Position numbers and translations under genes: made by a program. A stretch of DNA of 18,597 bases from contig JBEBBO010000093.1 in the NCBI GenBank assembly GCA_041158345.1, forward strand, positions 1-18,597, written 5' to 3'. A model generated the notes under the pieces. The model made no database searches. It was given only the letters and a program-made list of their open reading frames with translations, and had not been told where the DNA came from. The stretch comes from UBA6136 sp041158345 (GTDB taxonomy: Bacteria; Pseudomonadota; Gammaproteobacteria; Methylococcales; Methylococcaceae). Positions 5,959 to 12,121 of this stretch are shown here, piece by piece. Every line of letters starts with the position of its first letter. Position 1 is the first letter of the stretch.

Positions 5959-7747
5959 CCGGTGTGCCGATCAGGAGGGGAATGCGTCCCTTGATGATGC
6001 GTCCACCGGCGAGTTTTCCGAGGAAGTGGAGATCCGGAAGCTGGCCCAGCAGGGCGGGTGGGAAGAGTTCGGCATCGTCCTCGATCAGGCGCTCGCCCAG
6101 ATTGGCACTGAATTGTTGGGGTTCTGGGCCCAGGGTGGCATTGCCCAGTGTCCGCAGGATACTGCGTCGGCGGAACGTTGGGAGGTTGCGGGTCACGTAG
6201 CGTTGGGTTTCGGCATCCATGACTCTCAGGGCCAAAAGGTTGTTGACGTTCCCAAGGACCTGCAGGGCCTTGGCCTCAGAGCCCATCCGGGCACTGAAAT
6301 CCGCCAGGGTCTGGGTTGCAATGGTCATTCGAATGCCGGCGCCCCGGCCCTTGTTGAGCAACTGGATGGCCGGTTCGTTGATGACCTCTGCGGCTTCGTC
6401 GATGAAGACATGGACGGGGTGCTTCGTCAGACCGGCGTTATAGCGCTCCCCTGCGACAGCAGTGAGATCAGAAAGGAGAAGCGAACCGATCAGGGCGGCC
6501 GCCGGGCCATCCGACAGGGCATCGAGCCCCAGATAGGCCACCTGATTGCGTTCGATGATGCGGCCGAGATCGGTCATGGGACGAGGGTCATCACGGTCAG
6601 CGGGGTCGGGCGAGAGCAGCCCCTCCAGGGGTCCCGAGGTCAGCAGTGTCATAACGGGCAGCAAGGAGGCCACCATTTTTCCAAAGTGATTGCGATCATG
6701 CGCATAGAGAGCGAGAACGCCTTCCAGGGGGAGGGCTGGATGGCGCGGTGCGATCTGATCCCAGTAGTAGGCGATCAGGGCATGCATGCCGCCGTTCCCG
6801 TTTCGACCCCGGGCGGCATTGGGAATCCGCGCGCGCCAGCCGACCCCAAGGACTGCCTTGAGGTGGTGTTCCAATACACGCTGCGTGAGCGTCTCTGGGC
6901 CCCCTTCCAGAATGCGTCGAATGTCGGTGAGTCGCGGACGTTCATGAAGAAAGAGGAGACCCTGAATGATCTGGTCCAAGGCCCTTTGACCGAAAGCCTT
7001 GAAGGGATCCGAGGGGTGGCTTGAGGGAATGGCGCCCGCAATTCGGCTCGAGAGTTCCGAAGGCCGATTGAAATTCCGAAGGGGATCCAGACGGACGCTT
7101 TGATTCGGAAATGCGGGATGAAAAAGCATCAGATCCTTGTCCCGGCCGAGTACGGCGAGCATGCTTTGAGCGGCGCGTCGCAGATCCCGGTCGCCCTTGG
7201 GGTCAACGATGATCACGGGCTCACCCCGGGCAATGGCCTGGGCGATCAGCAGATCAAACGTCCGGGTCTTTCCGGCCCCGGTGGTCCCGATAATCAAGGT
7301 ATGTCCCTCGGTTTCACTCAAGGGCTGAACGAGGGAGTCGTGCTGCTCGGCCAGTTGATGAATCCAGGCGGATCCACTAAGGCCCTCTACACCGCCTTGC
7401 GCCAAAACTTCGTGCGCCCATTGGGCATGTTGAGGCCGCCAGTCGAAACCATCGCCGAGATAGCGGTGGTCCCTGTGCGTCATGCCGAGGTCGTGTAGCG
7501 CCGCAATCGAGAGCGTTTTGACGGCCTGATGCCTGAGACGACGATTCAACCGGCACTGCCTCAACACCTCAGGCGCATGCCGCAGGAGACAAACGCTAAC
7601 CCAGGTGAGCCAACCCGGGAGAATGGCGCCTTTGAGCGGGGCATAGAGGCTATAGAGGGATCCGGCGCATCCGATGACCAACCAAAGGCGCAAGGCAAAG
7701 CGGGCACTCCCCGTCGCGGTCAGTGGGGTGTGCTCAAAGGCGTTCAC
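5951..7747 (-). CDS. traD: TraD, VirD4-like type IV coupling ATPase
   Basis: 598 residues. It is the inner-membrane coupling protein that docks the relaxosome on the secretion channel and pumps DNA with ATP. Visible features are two N-terminal membrane segments (about 18-36 and 40-56), Walker A GTTGAGKT (154-161), the downstream IIVDPKGDRDLR, Walker B VFIDEAAE (447-454) and the ATQT sensor motif (477-480). This is the TraD/TraG-type AAA+ core of the MobH-associated branch. The GTG start (7745-7747) shares GTGA with the traI stop, so relaxase and coupling protein are made together. Length matches SXT TraD (about 600). Confidence 0.95.
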   Translation of the reverse strand: MNAFEHTPLTATGSARFALRLWLVIGCAGSLYSLYAPLKGAILPGWLTWVSVCLLRHAPEVLRQCRLNRRLRHQAVKTLSIAALHDLGMTHRDHRYLGDGFDWRPQHAQWAHEVLAQGGVEGLSGSAWIHQLAEQHDSLVQPLSETEGHTLIIGTTGAGKTRTFDLLIAQAIARGEPVIIVDPKGDRDLRRAAQSMLAVLGRDKDLMLFHPAFPNQSVRLDPLRNFNRPSELSSRIAGAIPSSHPSDPFKAFGQRALDQIIQGLLFLHERPRLTDIRRILEGGPETLTQRVLEHHLKAVLGVGWRARIPNAARGRNGNGGMHALIAYYWDQIAPRHPALPLEGVLALYAHDRNHFGKMVASLLPVMTLLTSGPLEGLLSPDPADRDDPRPMTDLGRIIERNQVAYLGLDALSDGPAAALIGSLLLSDLTAVAGERYNAGLTKHPVHVFIDEAAEVINEPAIQLLNKGRGAGIRMTIATQTLADFSARMGSEAKALQVLGNVNNLLALRVMDAETQRYVTRNLPTFRRRSILRTLGNATLGPEPQQFSANLGERLIEDDAELFPPALLGQLPDLHFLGKLAGGRIIKGRIPLLIGTPDV

Positions 7748-9288
7748 GCGCTGATTTCAAGCTTGCGACGACTTTTTCGCTGGGGCACTTTCATGGCTTT
7801 CAGGAGTTCATGGGAGACGATCCGAGTCAGCAGCAGCCCACGACGCCCCTCGACTACCCGGACTTTCCGCACATGTCCCGCACCCCCAGGTTCCAGCCAA
7901 GCCGATTGATCGAGCGAATCGATGAGTTCGAGGGGTTCCATGCCGAGGGCTTTGGCGGTTTCAGGATGGGGAAGGAAGAGGTGATGATCCAGTACGCGCC
8001 ACTCAAAGCGGTCTGATACCGCCTGGATCGCGGTTTTCAAACTCGGATGCGTCGCGTCGTTGACGACCGCTTCCGAAAGACACCCAAGCGAATCCTCCAG
8101 GTCTTCACTATCCACGATTGGCGCGGCCACCATGACTTTGACGTCTGACGAATCATCTGTTCGCAGGCGCATCGAGTCTGGAAGTACCCCGTCAAAGAAC
8201 AGTCTGGGGCTTCGAAGCTTGATCAGCCGGATGGGGACATCCAGGATTTCAGGCTGCAGGGTCTGGATGGGGGTGGGGATTTCACCGTCTCTATCGATCG
8301 GAGCGAGAAGGCCGCGGTCCTCCAGGAACATCAGCAACAAATCGGGTTCGAGGGGAATGCCGCTGAATCGGTCCCTGTCGATCAATTGCTGAATGTCGGA
8401 GACCGCCCGAGGCCAGGACAGATAGAGCTGATCCTCTAGATACCAGAGCGCATTCCCGGGAACATTGGCTTGCCAGATGCCTTGGTGGACCAGATGTCGC
8501 ATGGCATGGATGAGGACGTTTTCTGGCGTAGGCCCCCCGAAATGGGCCTGTCGACGGGGGTCCTTGAGAGACCGTAGCGTGCTTTCCTGATCGGCAAGCG
8601 AGACCAGTCGGCCGACGGGATCCTCCTCGGGACTCGCCGCGGTCAAAGCATCGAGCAGCCGGGCCTCCAGTTCAGGACCCACCTCTCTGAGTCGATCAAA
8701 CAGTGTCGGTTCCACCACGCTCCGCAGCATCAGGAGACTGAATCCCTGGTGACGGGTTCCGCGGCCCCGGAGCCACTGCAGATGGTAATGACTCAAGTGT
8801 TCTGATTCGGCCCAGGCCACCAGGGACCCGCGATAGGGATTCCAGGCCGTTTGACCCAAGGGGTCGAAGATCAGGAGATCGGCAACCGGTTTGCCCAAGT
8901 CATGCAAGAGTCCCGAGAGCGCAACGGCCAGAACAAAGGTTCTTTCCTGCCGTCTTCGCTCCCAGCCTGGACGTTTAAGATCACCCAATCGACTACGAGC
9001 CGACTCGGCAGACCAAAGGGCCACCTCCAGACTGTGTTCCAGAAGGCCGCCGCGATAACTGTGGTGATGGGCCTCGGATGCGGGCAGTTGATGGACCCAG
9101 GCCGTGAACTCTTCGAGGGTACGCTGGATTGCATCGTGGAGTGCTGCGGTTTCTGGCGCAATGCAATCGATCAACCGTTCGATGGTGTGCTGATGGGCCT
9201 TTAGCAGGACCTCCACGGGGGTTAATTCAATGCCGTCGCTCAGGCATTCGGGACGAAGGGTCAGTGGGTCGATCGCAGCAAGGGCCAT
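7744..9288 (-). CDS. traI: TraI, MobH-family relaxase (TraI_2/HD-like)
   Basis: 514 residues. It nicks oriT and leads the strand into the recipient. The MobH/TraI_2 signature is visible: paired His in SEAHHHSYRGGLLEHSLEVALW (H73-H75, H85) and the HD pair in LSGLLHDLGKP (H129-D130), the metal-binding pattern of this family. The C-terminal third (from about 375) resembles the TraI_2 C-terminal winged-helix domain, ending in a basic tail (PQRKSRRK). SXT TraI is about 716 residues, so this is a short version that apparently lacks part of the middle/C-terminal region. The start ATG 9286-9288 follows the mobI-like stop by three bases, and its stop overlaps the traD GTG. Confidence 0.9.
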   Translation of the reverse strand: MALAAIDPLTLRPECLSDGIELTPVEVLLKAHQHTIERLIDCIAPETAALHDAIQRTLEEFTAWVHQLPASEAHHHSYRGGLLEHSLEVALWSAESARSRLGDLKRPGWERRRQERTFVLAVALSGLLHDLGKPVADLLIFDPLGQTAWNPYRGSLVAWAESEHLSHYHLQWLRGRGTRHQGFSLLMLRSVVEPTLFDRLREVGPELEARLLDALTAASPEEDPVGRLVSLADQESTLRSLKDPRRQAHFGGPTPENVLIHAMRHLVHQGIWQANVPGNALWYLEDQLYLSWPRAVSDIQQLIDRDRFSGIPLEPDLLLMFLEDRGLLAPIDRDGEIPTPIQTLQPEILDVPIRLIKLRSPRLFFDGVLPDSMRLRTDDSSDVKVMVAAPIVDSEDLEDSLGCLSEAVVNDATHPSLKTAIQAVSDRFEWRVLDHHLFLPHPETAKALGMEPLELIDSLDQSAWLEPGGAGHVRKVRVVEGRRGLLLTRIVSHELLKAMKVPQRKSRRKLEISA

Positions 9289-9291
9289 GGG

Positions 9292-9834
9292 CTAGCACCG
9301 AAAATCCCGAGCCTCGCCCTGAAGATCCCGCGCGAGATATTGCGTCATCATCCTGGATCCTGTTGCCCTCGAGCCGGTTTCGACTTTCATGAATTCCCCC
9401 AGGGCATCGCGAATTCGAACCAGACGGGACTGACGGATGCGTATGCGTGTCAACTCGGTTTCAATCTCCTCGACAAAATCCGTCAGCCAAACCGGTTGTC
9501 TTCGCATGAGCGTCTTGAGGGAATAGGCGTCCTGCTTCCGACCTTTGGTGATATGTACCCTCGCGATGGAGCGCTTGGTCCGTCCGAGGGTGCCCATGAG
9601 ATACCACTCAAGGCTGATGGCGAGGTTGTCCCGAAGGCGCATGCGAAGCCCCAGGGTCGATCGCATCTGATACGGATGGGCGTCCTCCAGGGCCCGCAAT
9701 CCCCTCCAATACCGCGTCACGATGACCTGACCTTCATCGGCAAGATCATGAAAGTGATCGGTCAGCCAGGCGAGAAGGGGGTCGATGGGGCTTTTGTCTG
9801 TAGTTGGGGTCCATTCCGCGCGATGGCTGTCCAT
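9292..9834 (-). CDS. MobI-like relaxosome accessory protein
   Basis: A 180-residue basic soluble protein, first gene of the mobI-traI-traD unit, three bases before traI. The N-terminal half (helical, acidic, ending RYWRGLRALEDAHPYQ), the central ISLEWYLMG followed by THIKKGR-like VHITKGRKQDAY, and the Arg-rich helical tail (TELTRIRIRQSRLVRIRDAL) match the layout I recall for MobI of SXT and IncA/C elements. MobI is required for oriT processing there and is encoded next to oriT. In this window it is adjacent to the relaxase gene. The start ATG has a strong GGAGG six bases upstream. Without a database comparison I treat the MobI name as likely, not certain. Confidence 0.6.
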   Translation of the reverse strand: MDSHRAEWTPTTDKSPIDPLLAWLTDHFHDLADEGQVIVTRYWRGLRALEDAHPYQMRSTLGLRMRLRDNLAISLEWYLMGTLGRTKRSIARVHITKGRKQDAYSLKTLMRRQPVWLTDFVEEIETELTRIRIRQSRLVRIRDALGEFMKVETGSRATGSRMMTQYLARDLQGEARDFRC

Positions 9835-9934
9835 GAAGTCCTCCGTAAGGTAAGTGGAGCTCCATGATGGCCATTTTTTGTGAAGAACCGCCCGCTCAAG
9901 TTAAGCCCAACTTCAATCTTTGAAGGTATAGTGG
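9835..9934. promoter_or_regulatory. divergent mobI/response-regulator control region; possible oriT
   Basis: This 100-bp spacer between two divergent genes is rich in dyads: TGGAGCTCCA (9855-9864), ATGGCCAT (9867-9874) followed by a six-T run, and CTTCAA-TCT-TTGAAG (9911-9925). GCCC occurs twice in GCCCGCTCAAGTTAAGCCC. A TATAGT hexamer (9927-9932) on the + strand resembles a -10 box for the response regulator. In SXT and IncA/C the origin of transfer lies beside mobI, so oriT may be here, but no nic site can be recognised from sequence alone. Confidence 0.4.
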
Positions 9935-10669
9935 ATGCATGTCGACAGCGAAAGGTTAGCGAAGGACATGGATGGACTGCCTCCCCGCATTCTGATCATC
10001 GAAGATGAAGTGGCTTATCGCGATTCCCTGGCGGTGCTTTTAAGGAAGGATGCCTACCGGGTTGAAGGGGTCAGTACCGGCCGAGAAGGACTGCATGAGA
10101 TTCGTGCTGGCCGCGCGGACCTGGTCCTCCTCGATATCGGTCTGCCCGATTGCAATGGCTTTGCCCTGTTTCATGAAATCCGTGAAATCAGCCGGGTGCC
10201 GGTCATTTTCATGACGGCCCGCGGTGAGGTGGTGGATCGTGTGACCGGGCTTGAATTGGGCGCCGATGACTATATCCCGAAGCCCTATGATTACCGGGAA
10301 CTTCTGGCCCGGATTCGGGGGGCTTTACGACGGGCTTCTAAAACCCCCGAGCTTCCGGCCCGTTCTTTCGCCGGGACCACCCCTTTTCTGATTGAACCTG
10401 AAAAACGGCGCATTCGCATCCAGGATCAGGTCTTGGATCTGACGCCTCTGGAATACGGCATTCTCAAGACGCTGATCGAGCGACCCGGGCATGTCTACAG
10501 TCGCGACTATCTGATGGATACGCTTTGGAACGGTCCCTTCTATTCGAGTGATCGAAGCATCGATCAACACGTCAAAACCCTCCGTCGCAAGATCAGCCGG
10601 GTCATGGGGGATGTTCCGGTGATCCTGACCCAGCGAGGATCCGGCTATGCGCTACGCGACGATTGGTAA
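9935..10669 (+). CDS. OmpR-family response regulator, CreB-like, orphan
   Basis: 244 residues. The receiver domain (about 17-130) has the acidic pocket E23/D24, phospho-acceptor Asp67 (VLLDIGLPD), Thr94 (FMTAR) and Lys116 (YIPKP). A C-terminal winged helix (about 145-240) carries the OmpR-type DNA-reading region (SDRSIDQHVKTLRRKI) and the GSGYALR wing. Wording resembles CreB more than other OmpR members. No histidine kinase is nearby, so it is an orphan. The ATG at 9935 is preceded by GAAGG, but a TATAGT lies only three bases upstream; if that is the -10, the true start is the ATG at 9968 (MDGLPPRIL). It diverges from mobI-traI-traD and may regulate transfer genes. Confidence 0.9.
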   Translation: MHVDSERLAKDMDGLPPRILIIEDEVAYRDSLAVLLRKDAYRVEGVSTGREGLHEIRAGRADLVLLDIGLPDCNGFALFHEIREISRVPVIFMTARGEVVDRVTGLELGADDYIPKPYDYRELLARIRGALRRASKTPELPARSFAGTTPFLIEPEKRRIRIQDQVLDLTPLEYGILKTLIERPGHVYSRDYLMDTLWNGPFYSSDRSIDQHVKTLRRKISRVMGDVPVILTQRGSGYALRDDW

Positions 10670-10702
10670 CGGCCCGATGCGAGCAGCAACCGCTGGGTCA
10701 AG

Positions 10703-10900
10703 TTAGCAACCCGTGATGTTTGGATCACCTTGGCTACAGACGCTGGCTTTGCCCGCGACCCGCAGTTTTGCGCACCGGAGCAGGACGGGGCGCCCTTGAA
10801 GGATCACCTCCTCAATGTCGCGATAACGACTTCGGATCACCCAGACGGTCAATCCCAAGATTGCTGCGGCGCTCAATAGAGTCCATAGAATCCAGTTCAT
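10703..10900 (-). CDS. 65-residue single-pass membrane protein, unknown
   Basis: The ATG at 10898-10900 is preceded by AGGAG at a proper distance, which favours it over the longer upstream frame from 11014. One hydrophobic helix (residues 4-22) is followed by RSRYRDIEEV and a tail with three Cys (43, 55, 65), the last residue being Cys. No lipobox is seen. The gene is divergent from the flhD-like activator gene and convergent with the response regulator. The palindrome GGGCATCATGCCC (10913-10925) lies directly upstream of its ribosome binding site. The family is not recognised. Confidence 0.5.
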   Translation of the reverse strand: MNWILWTLLSAAAILGLTVWVIRSRYRDIEEVILQGRPVLLRCAKLRVAGKASVCSQGDPNITGC

Positions 10901-11060
10901 CTTGCAACTCCTGGGCATCATGCCCGCTAAACCATGCAATGAATTTTTCTCTCGCAATGCGAGATGGGGGCTGTCCTGACCCCATACAAGGGCTAAGACA
11001 CGGGAATCCCCCACGAATTCCCGGGATTTTTAACCTGGAATTGTGACAAAAGGACGCACC
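10901..11060. promoter_or_regulatory. palindrome-rich divergent control region
   Basis: Several dyads are packed together: GGGCATCATGCCC (10913-10925), the 15-bp TCTCGCAATGCGAGA (10950-10964, one central base), ATGGGG (10964-10969) with CCCCAT (10980-10985), and CGGGAAT (11001-11007) with ATTCCCG (11017-11023) followed by GGATTTTT. With the repeats at 11061-11162 they occupy most of the spacer between the 65-residue ORF and the flhD-like gene. These look like operators for repressors or activators; no cognate repressor is visible in the window. The last dyad could act as a weak terminator. Confidence 0.45.
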
Positions 11061-11162
11061 TTTCCCACAGGATGTCCAATCGTTGGGATTCATGGGGTGG
11101 ATCTACACATTTTCTACACAATTCTCACCGAATCCACATCGCATCCACATCCTTTCTCCACA
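11061..11162 (+). repeat. helically phased TTCTCCACA-like short direct repeats
   Basis: Related 9-mers occur in the same orientation: TTTCCCACA (11061-11069), ATCTACACA (11101-11109), TTCTACACA (11112-11120), GAATCCACA (11130-11138), GCATCCACA (11141-11149) and TTCTCCACA (11154-11162). A degenerate TTCTCACCG starts at 11122. Spacing among the last six is roughly 8 to 13 bp, about one helical turn. The core is close to the DnaA box TTATCCACA (one or two mismatches each), but these could equally be sites for an element-encoded regulator of the flhD-like gene. Confidence 0.55.
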
Positions 11163-11196
11163 CAGGTTGGAAATACTGAGCCCCGTGACCAACCTG
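11163..11196 (+). promoter_or_regulatory. 8-bp inverted repeat in the flhD-like gene leader
   Basis: CAGGTTGG (11163-11170) and CCAACCTG (11189-11196) are perfect arms around an 18-base loop. The array of short repeats ends where the left arm begins, and the flhD-like Shine-Dalgarno (GGGAG, 11199-11203) begins just after the right arm. It could be a dimeric repressor operator or an mRNA hairpin next to the ribosome site. Confidence 0.5.
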
Positions 11197-11210
11197 ATGG
11201 GAGAAACACC

Positions 11211-11549
11211 ATGCCGTTACCTAGTGACATCACCACCCTCAATCGCCTGTACCTGACCAAGGCTCGGGAACTGGCCCTTCAAGGCGAGGAAAGCCGAGCC
11301 ACTTATCTCTTGGGAATTCCCCCCGAGGCGCTCAGCATCATCCGAAGGATGCCGCTGACCGCCATTGAAGACCTCGCGGCCTCGGGTCTTCTGATGTTCG
11401 GCTTTCGAACGGCTTTGCCGTGTCTCAAAGCCTTTGCCGCCGAAACGGAGGATGGGTCACCGTCCTCCATGGTGTTGAAGTTCCAGTTACTGGCCAGTCA
11501 CAAGATCGATGGCATCCGGAGAGAGCCCCATGGCCGCCATCTCTCTTGA
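11211..11549 (+). CDS. FlhD-like transcriptional activator subunit (SetD/AcaD type)
   Basis: 112 residues, close to FlhD length (116). The alignment-like pattern is clear: ITTLNRLYLTKARELALQGEESRATYLLGIPPEALSIIRRM follows the FlhD plan of an N-terminal helix, a D/E-x-A-x-x-x-L-GI turn, then the LTAIEDLAASGLLMFGFR equivalent of FlhD's L-P-Q-M-V-K-L-A-E-T-N-Q-L-V-C-H-F-R. FlhD partners FlhC to activate transcription; SetD/AcaD do this for SXT and IncA/C transfer genes. The ATG at 11211 has GGGAG upstream. The 3' end overlaps the flhC-like start by 20 bases. It is first in the operon with an elaborate leader. Confidence 0.8.
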   Translation: MPLPSDITTLNRLYLTKARELALQGEESRATYLLGIPPEALSIIRRMPLTAIEDLAASGLLMFGFRTALPCLKAFAAETEDGSPSSMVLKFQLLASHKIDGIRREPHGRHLS

Positions 11550-12027
11550 ACGCCATCGCAAACTGGATTTGGCGCTGGCGCTGGTCGAACGAAAGCTGAG
11601 AACCACCCCGGCGCATGTCCTGACGGGGCTGCCTGAATCCGAGATTCGGAGTCTTTATCGTCAGATTCATGGAAGATCCCCAATCTCAGGATCGATTCCT
11701 TCCACCGGGCACCTTCTGACTTCGAGACGACGGCAGGCCAAGATCTCGGTCTTTATCGCCATTTATCTGGGATTGGCCGGGCTCGAGGCGGGCCAACATC
11801 TGGATGCACGGCTTTTGATACAAAGCCACGACCTCTTTCTTGAATTGATCGGCCGTCATCAGGGCGAAGAAATCGATCTGACGGCGGCCTGGTCCGTGCT
11901 TCGGGAATACCAGAGTGGCATTTCACGGCGCCCCTGCTGCAAGGCCTGTGGGTCCTGGTACATCATCAGCGAAAATGCGGATGTGGCCCCTTCGTGTCCC
12001 TTTTGTGCCCTGAGAAGAAGGACTTAG
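11530..12027 (+). CDS. FlhC-like zinc-containing activator subunit (SetC/AcaC type)
   Basis: 165 residues. The order of motifs matches FlhC: an N-terminal helix, SEIRSLYRQIHGRSPISGSIP (FlhC has L-I-K-L-Y-K-E-L-R-G-S-P-P-P-K-G-M-L-P), a helical core, and a C-terminal four-Cys zinc site, C137-x2-C140 and C156-x2-C159, almost exactly at the E. coli FlhC positions (137, 140, 157, 160 as I recall). FlhC-type subunits bind DNA as a hetero-oligomer with the FlhD partner. The start at 11530 is chosen over 11509 because GGAGAG lies about seven bases upstream and homology begins there. On SXT and IncA/C elements such pairs are the master activators of conjugation, which fits the tra genes in this window. 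Confidence 0.85.
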   Translation: MAAISLERHRKLDLALALVERKLRTTPAHVLTGLPESEIRSLYRQIHGRSPISGSIPSTGHLLTSRRRQAKISVFIAIYLGLAGLEAGQHLDARLLIQSHDLFLELIGRHQGEEIDLTAAWSVLREYQSGISRRPCCKACGSWYIISENADVAPSCPFCALRRRT

Positions 12028-12121
12028 ATTAAAGACCTGGCGACGGGCCCGATCCGATTTGATTCAACGCGGCGCGAGGCTTAATGTATCGGCTCACTTT
12101 CCCTCCTTCGAGAGCCGCGCC

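Noticed and set aside
5915..7024. A 369-residue open frame on the + strand opposite traD, and similar long frames opposite traB, traG and traI (for example 2086-2733 and 14779-15348).
   Set aside because: They lie antisense to genes with clear family motifs, show no recognisable domain and have no supporting ribosome sites or operon context. High GC leaves few stops in these frames.
10685..10711. Direct repeat AGCAACC (10685-10691 and 10705-10711) after the response regulator gene.
   Set aside because: Two 7-base copies can occur by chance, and the second overlaps the end of the small membrane gene; no further copies were seen.
10703..11014. The longer 103-residue version of the small membrane protein.
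   Set aside because: Its first 38 residues are not hydrophobic-domain related and run through the palindromic control region, while the ATG at 10900 has a proper ribosome site.
11001..11030. Intrinsic terminator (CGGGAAT/ATTCCCG followed by GGATTTTT).
   Set aside because: The stem is short with a nine-base loop, the T-run is displaced, and no + strand gene ends just before it. I kept it only as one of several dyads.
11061..11162. CRISPR-like array.
   Set aside because: The repeats are only about 9 bp, degenerate and spaced near 11 bp; repeat and spacer lengths do not fit a CRISPR.
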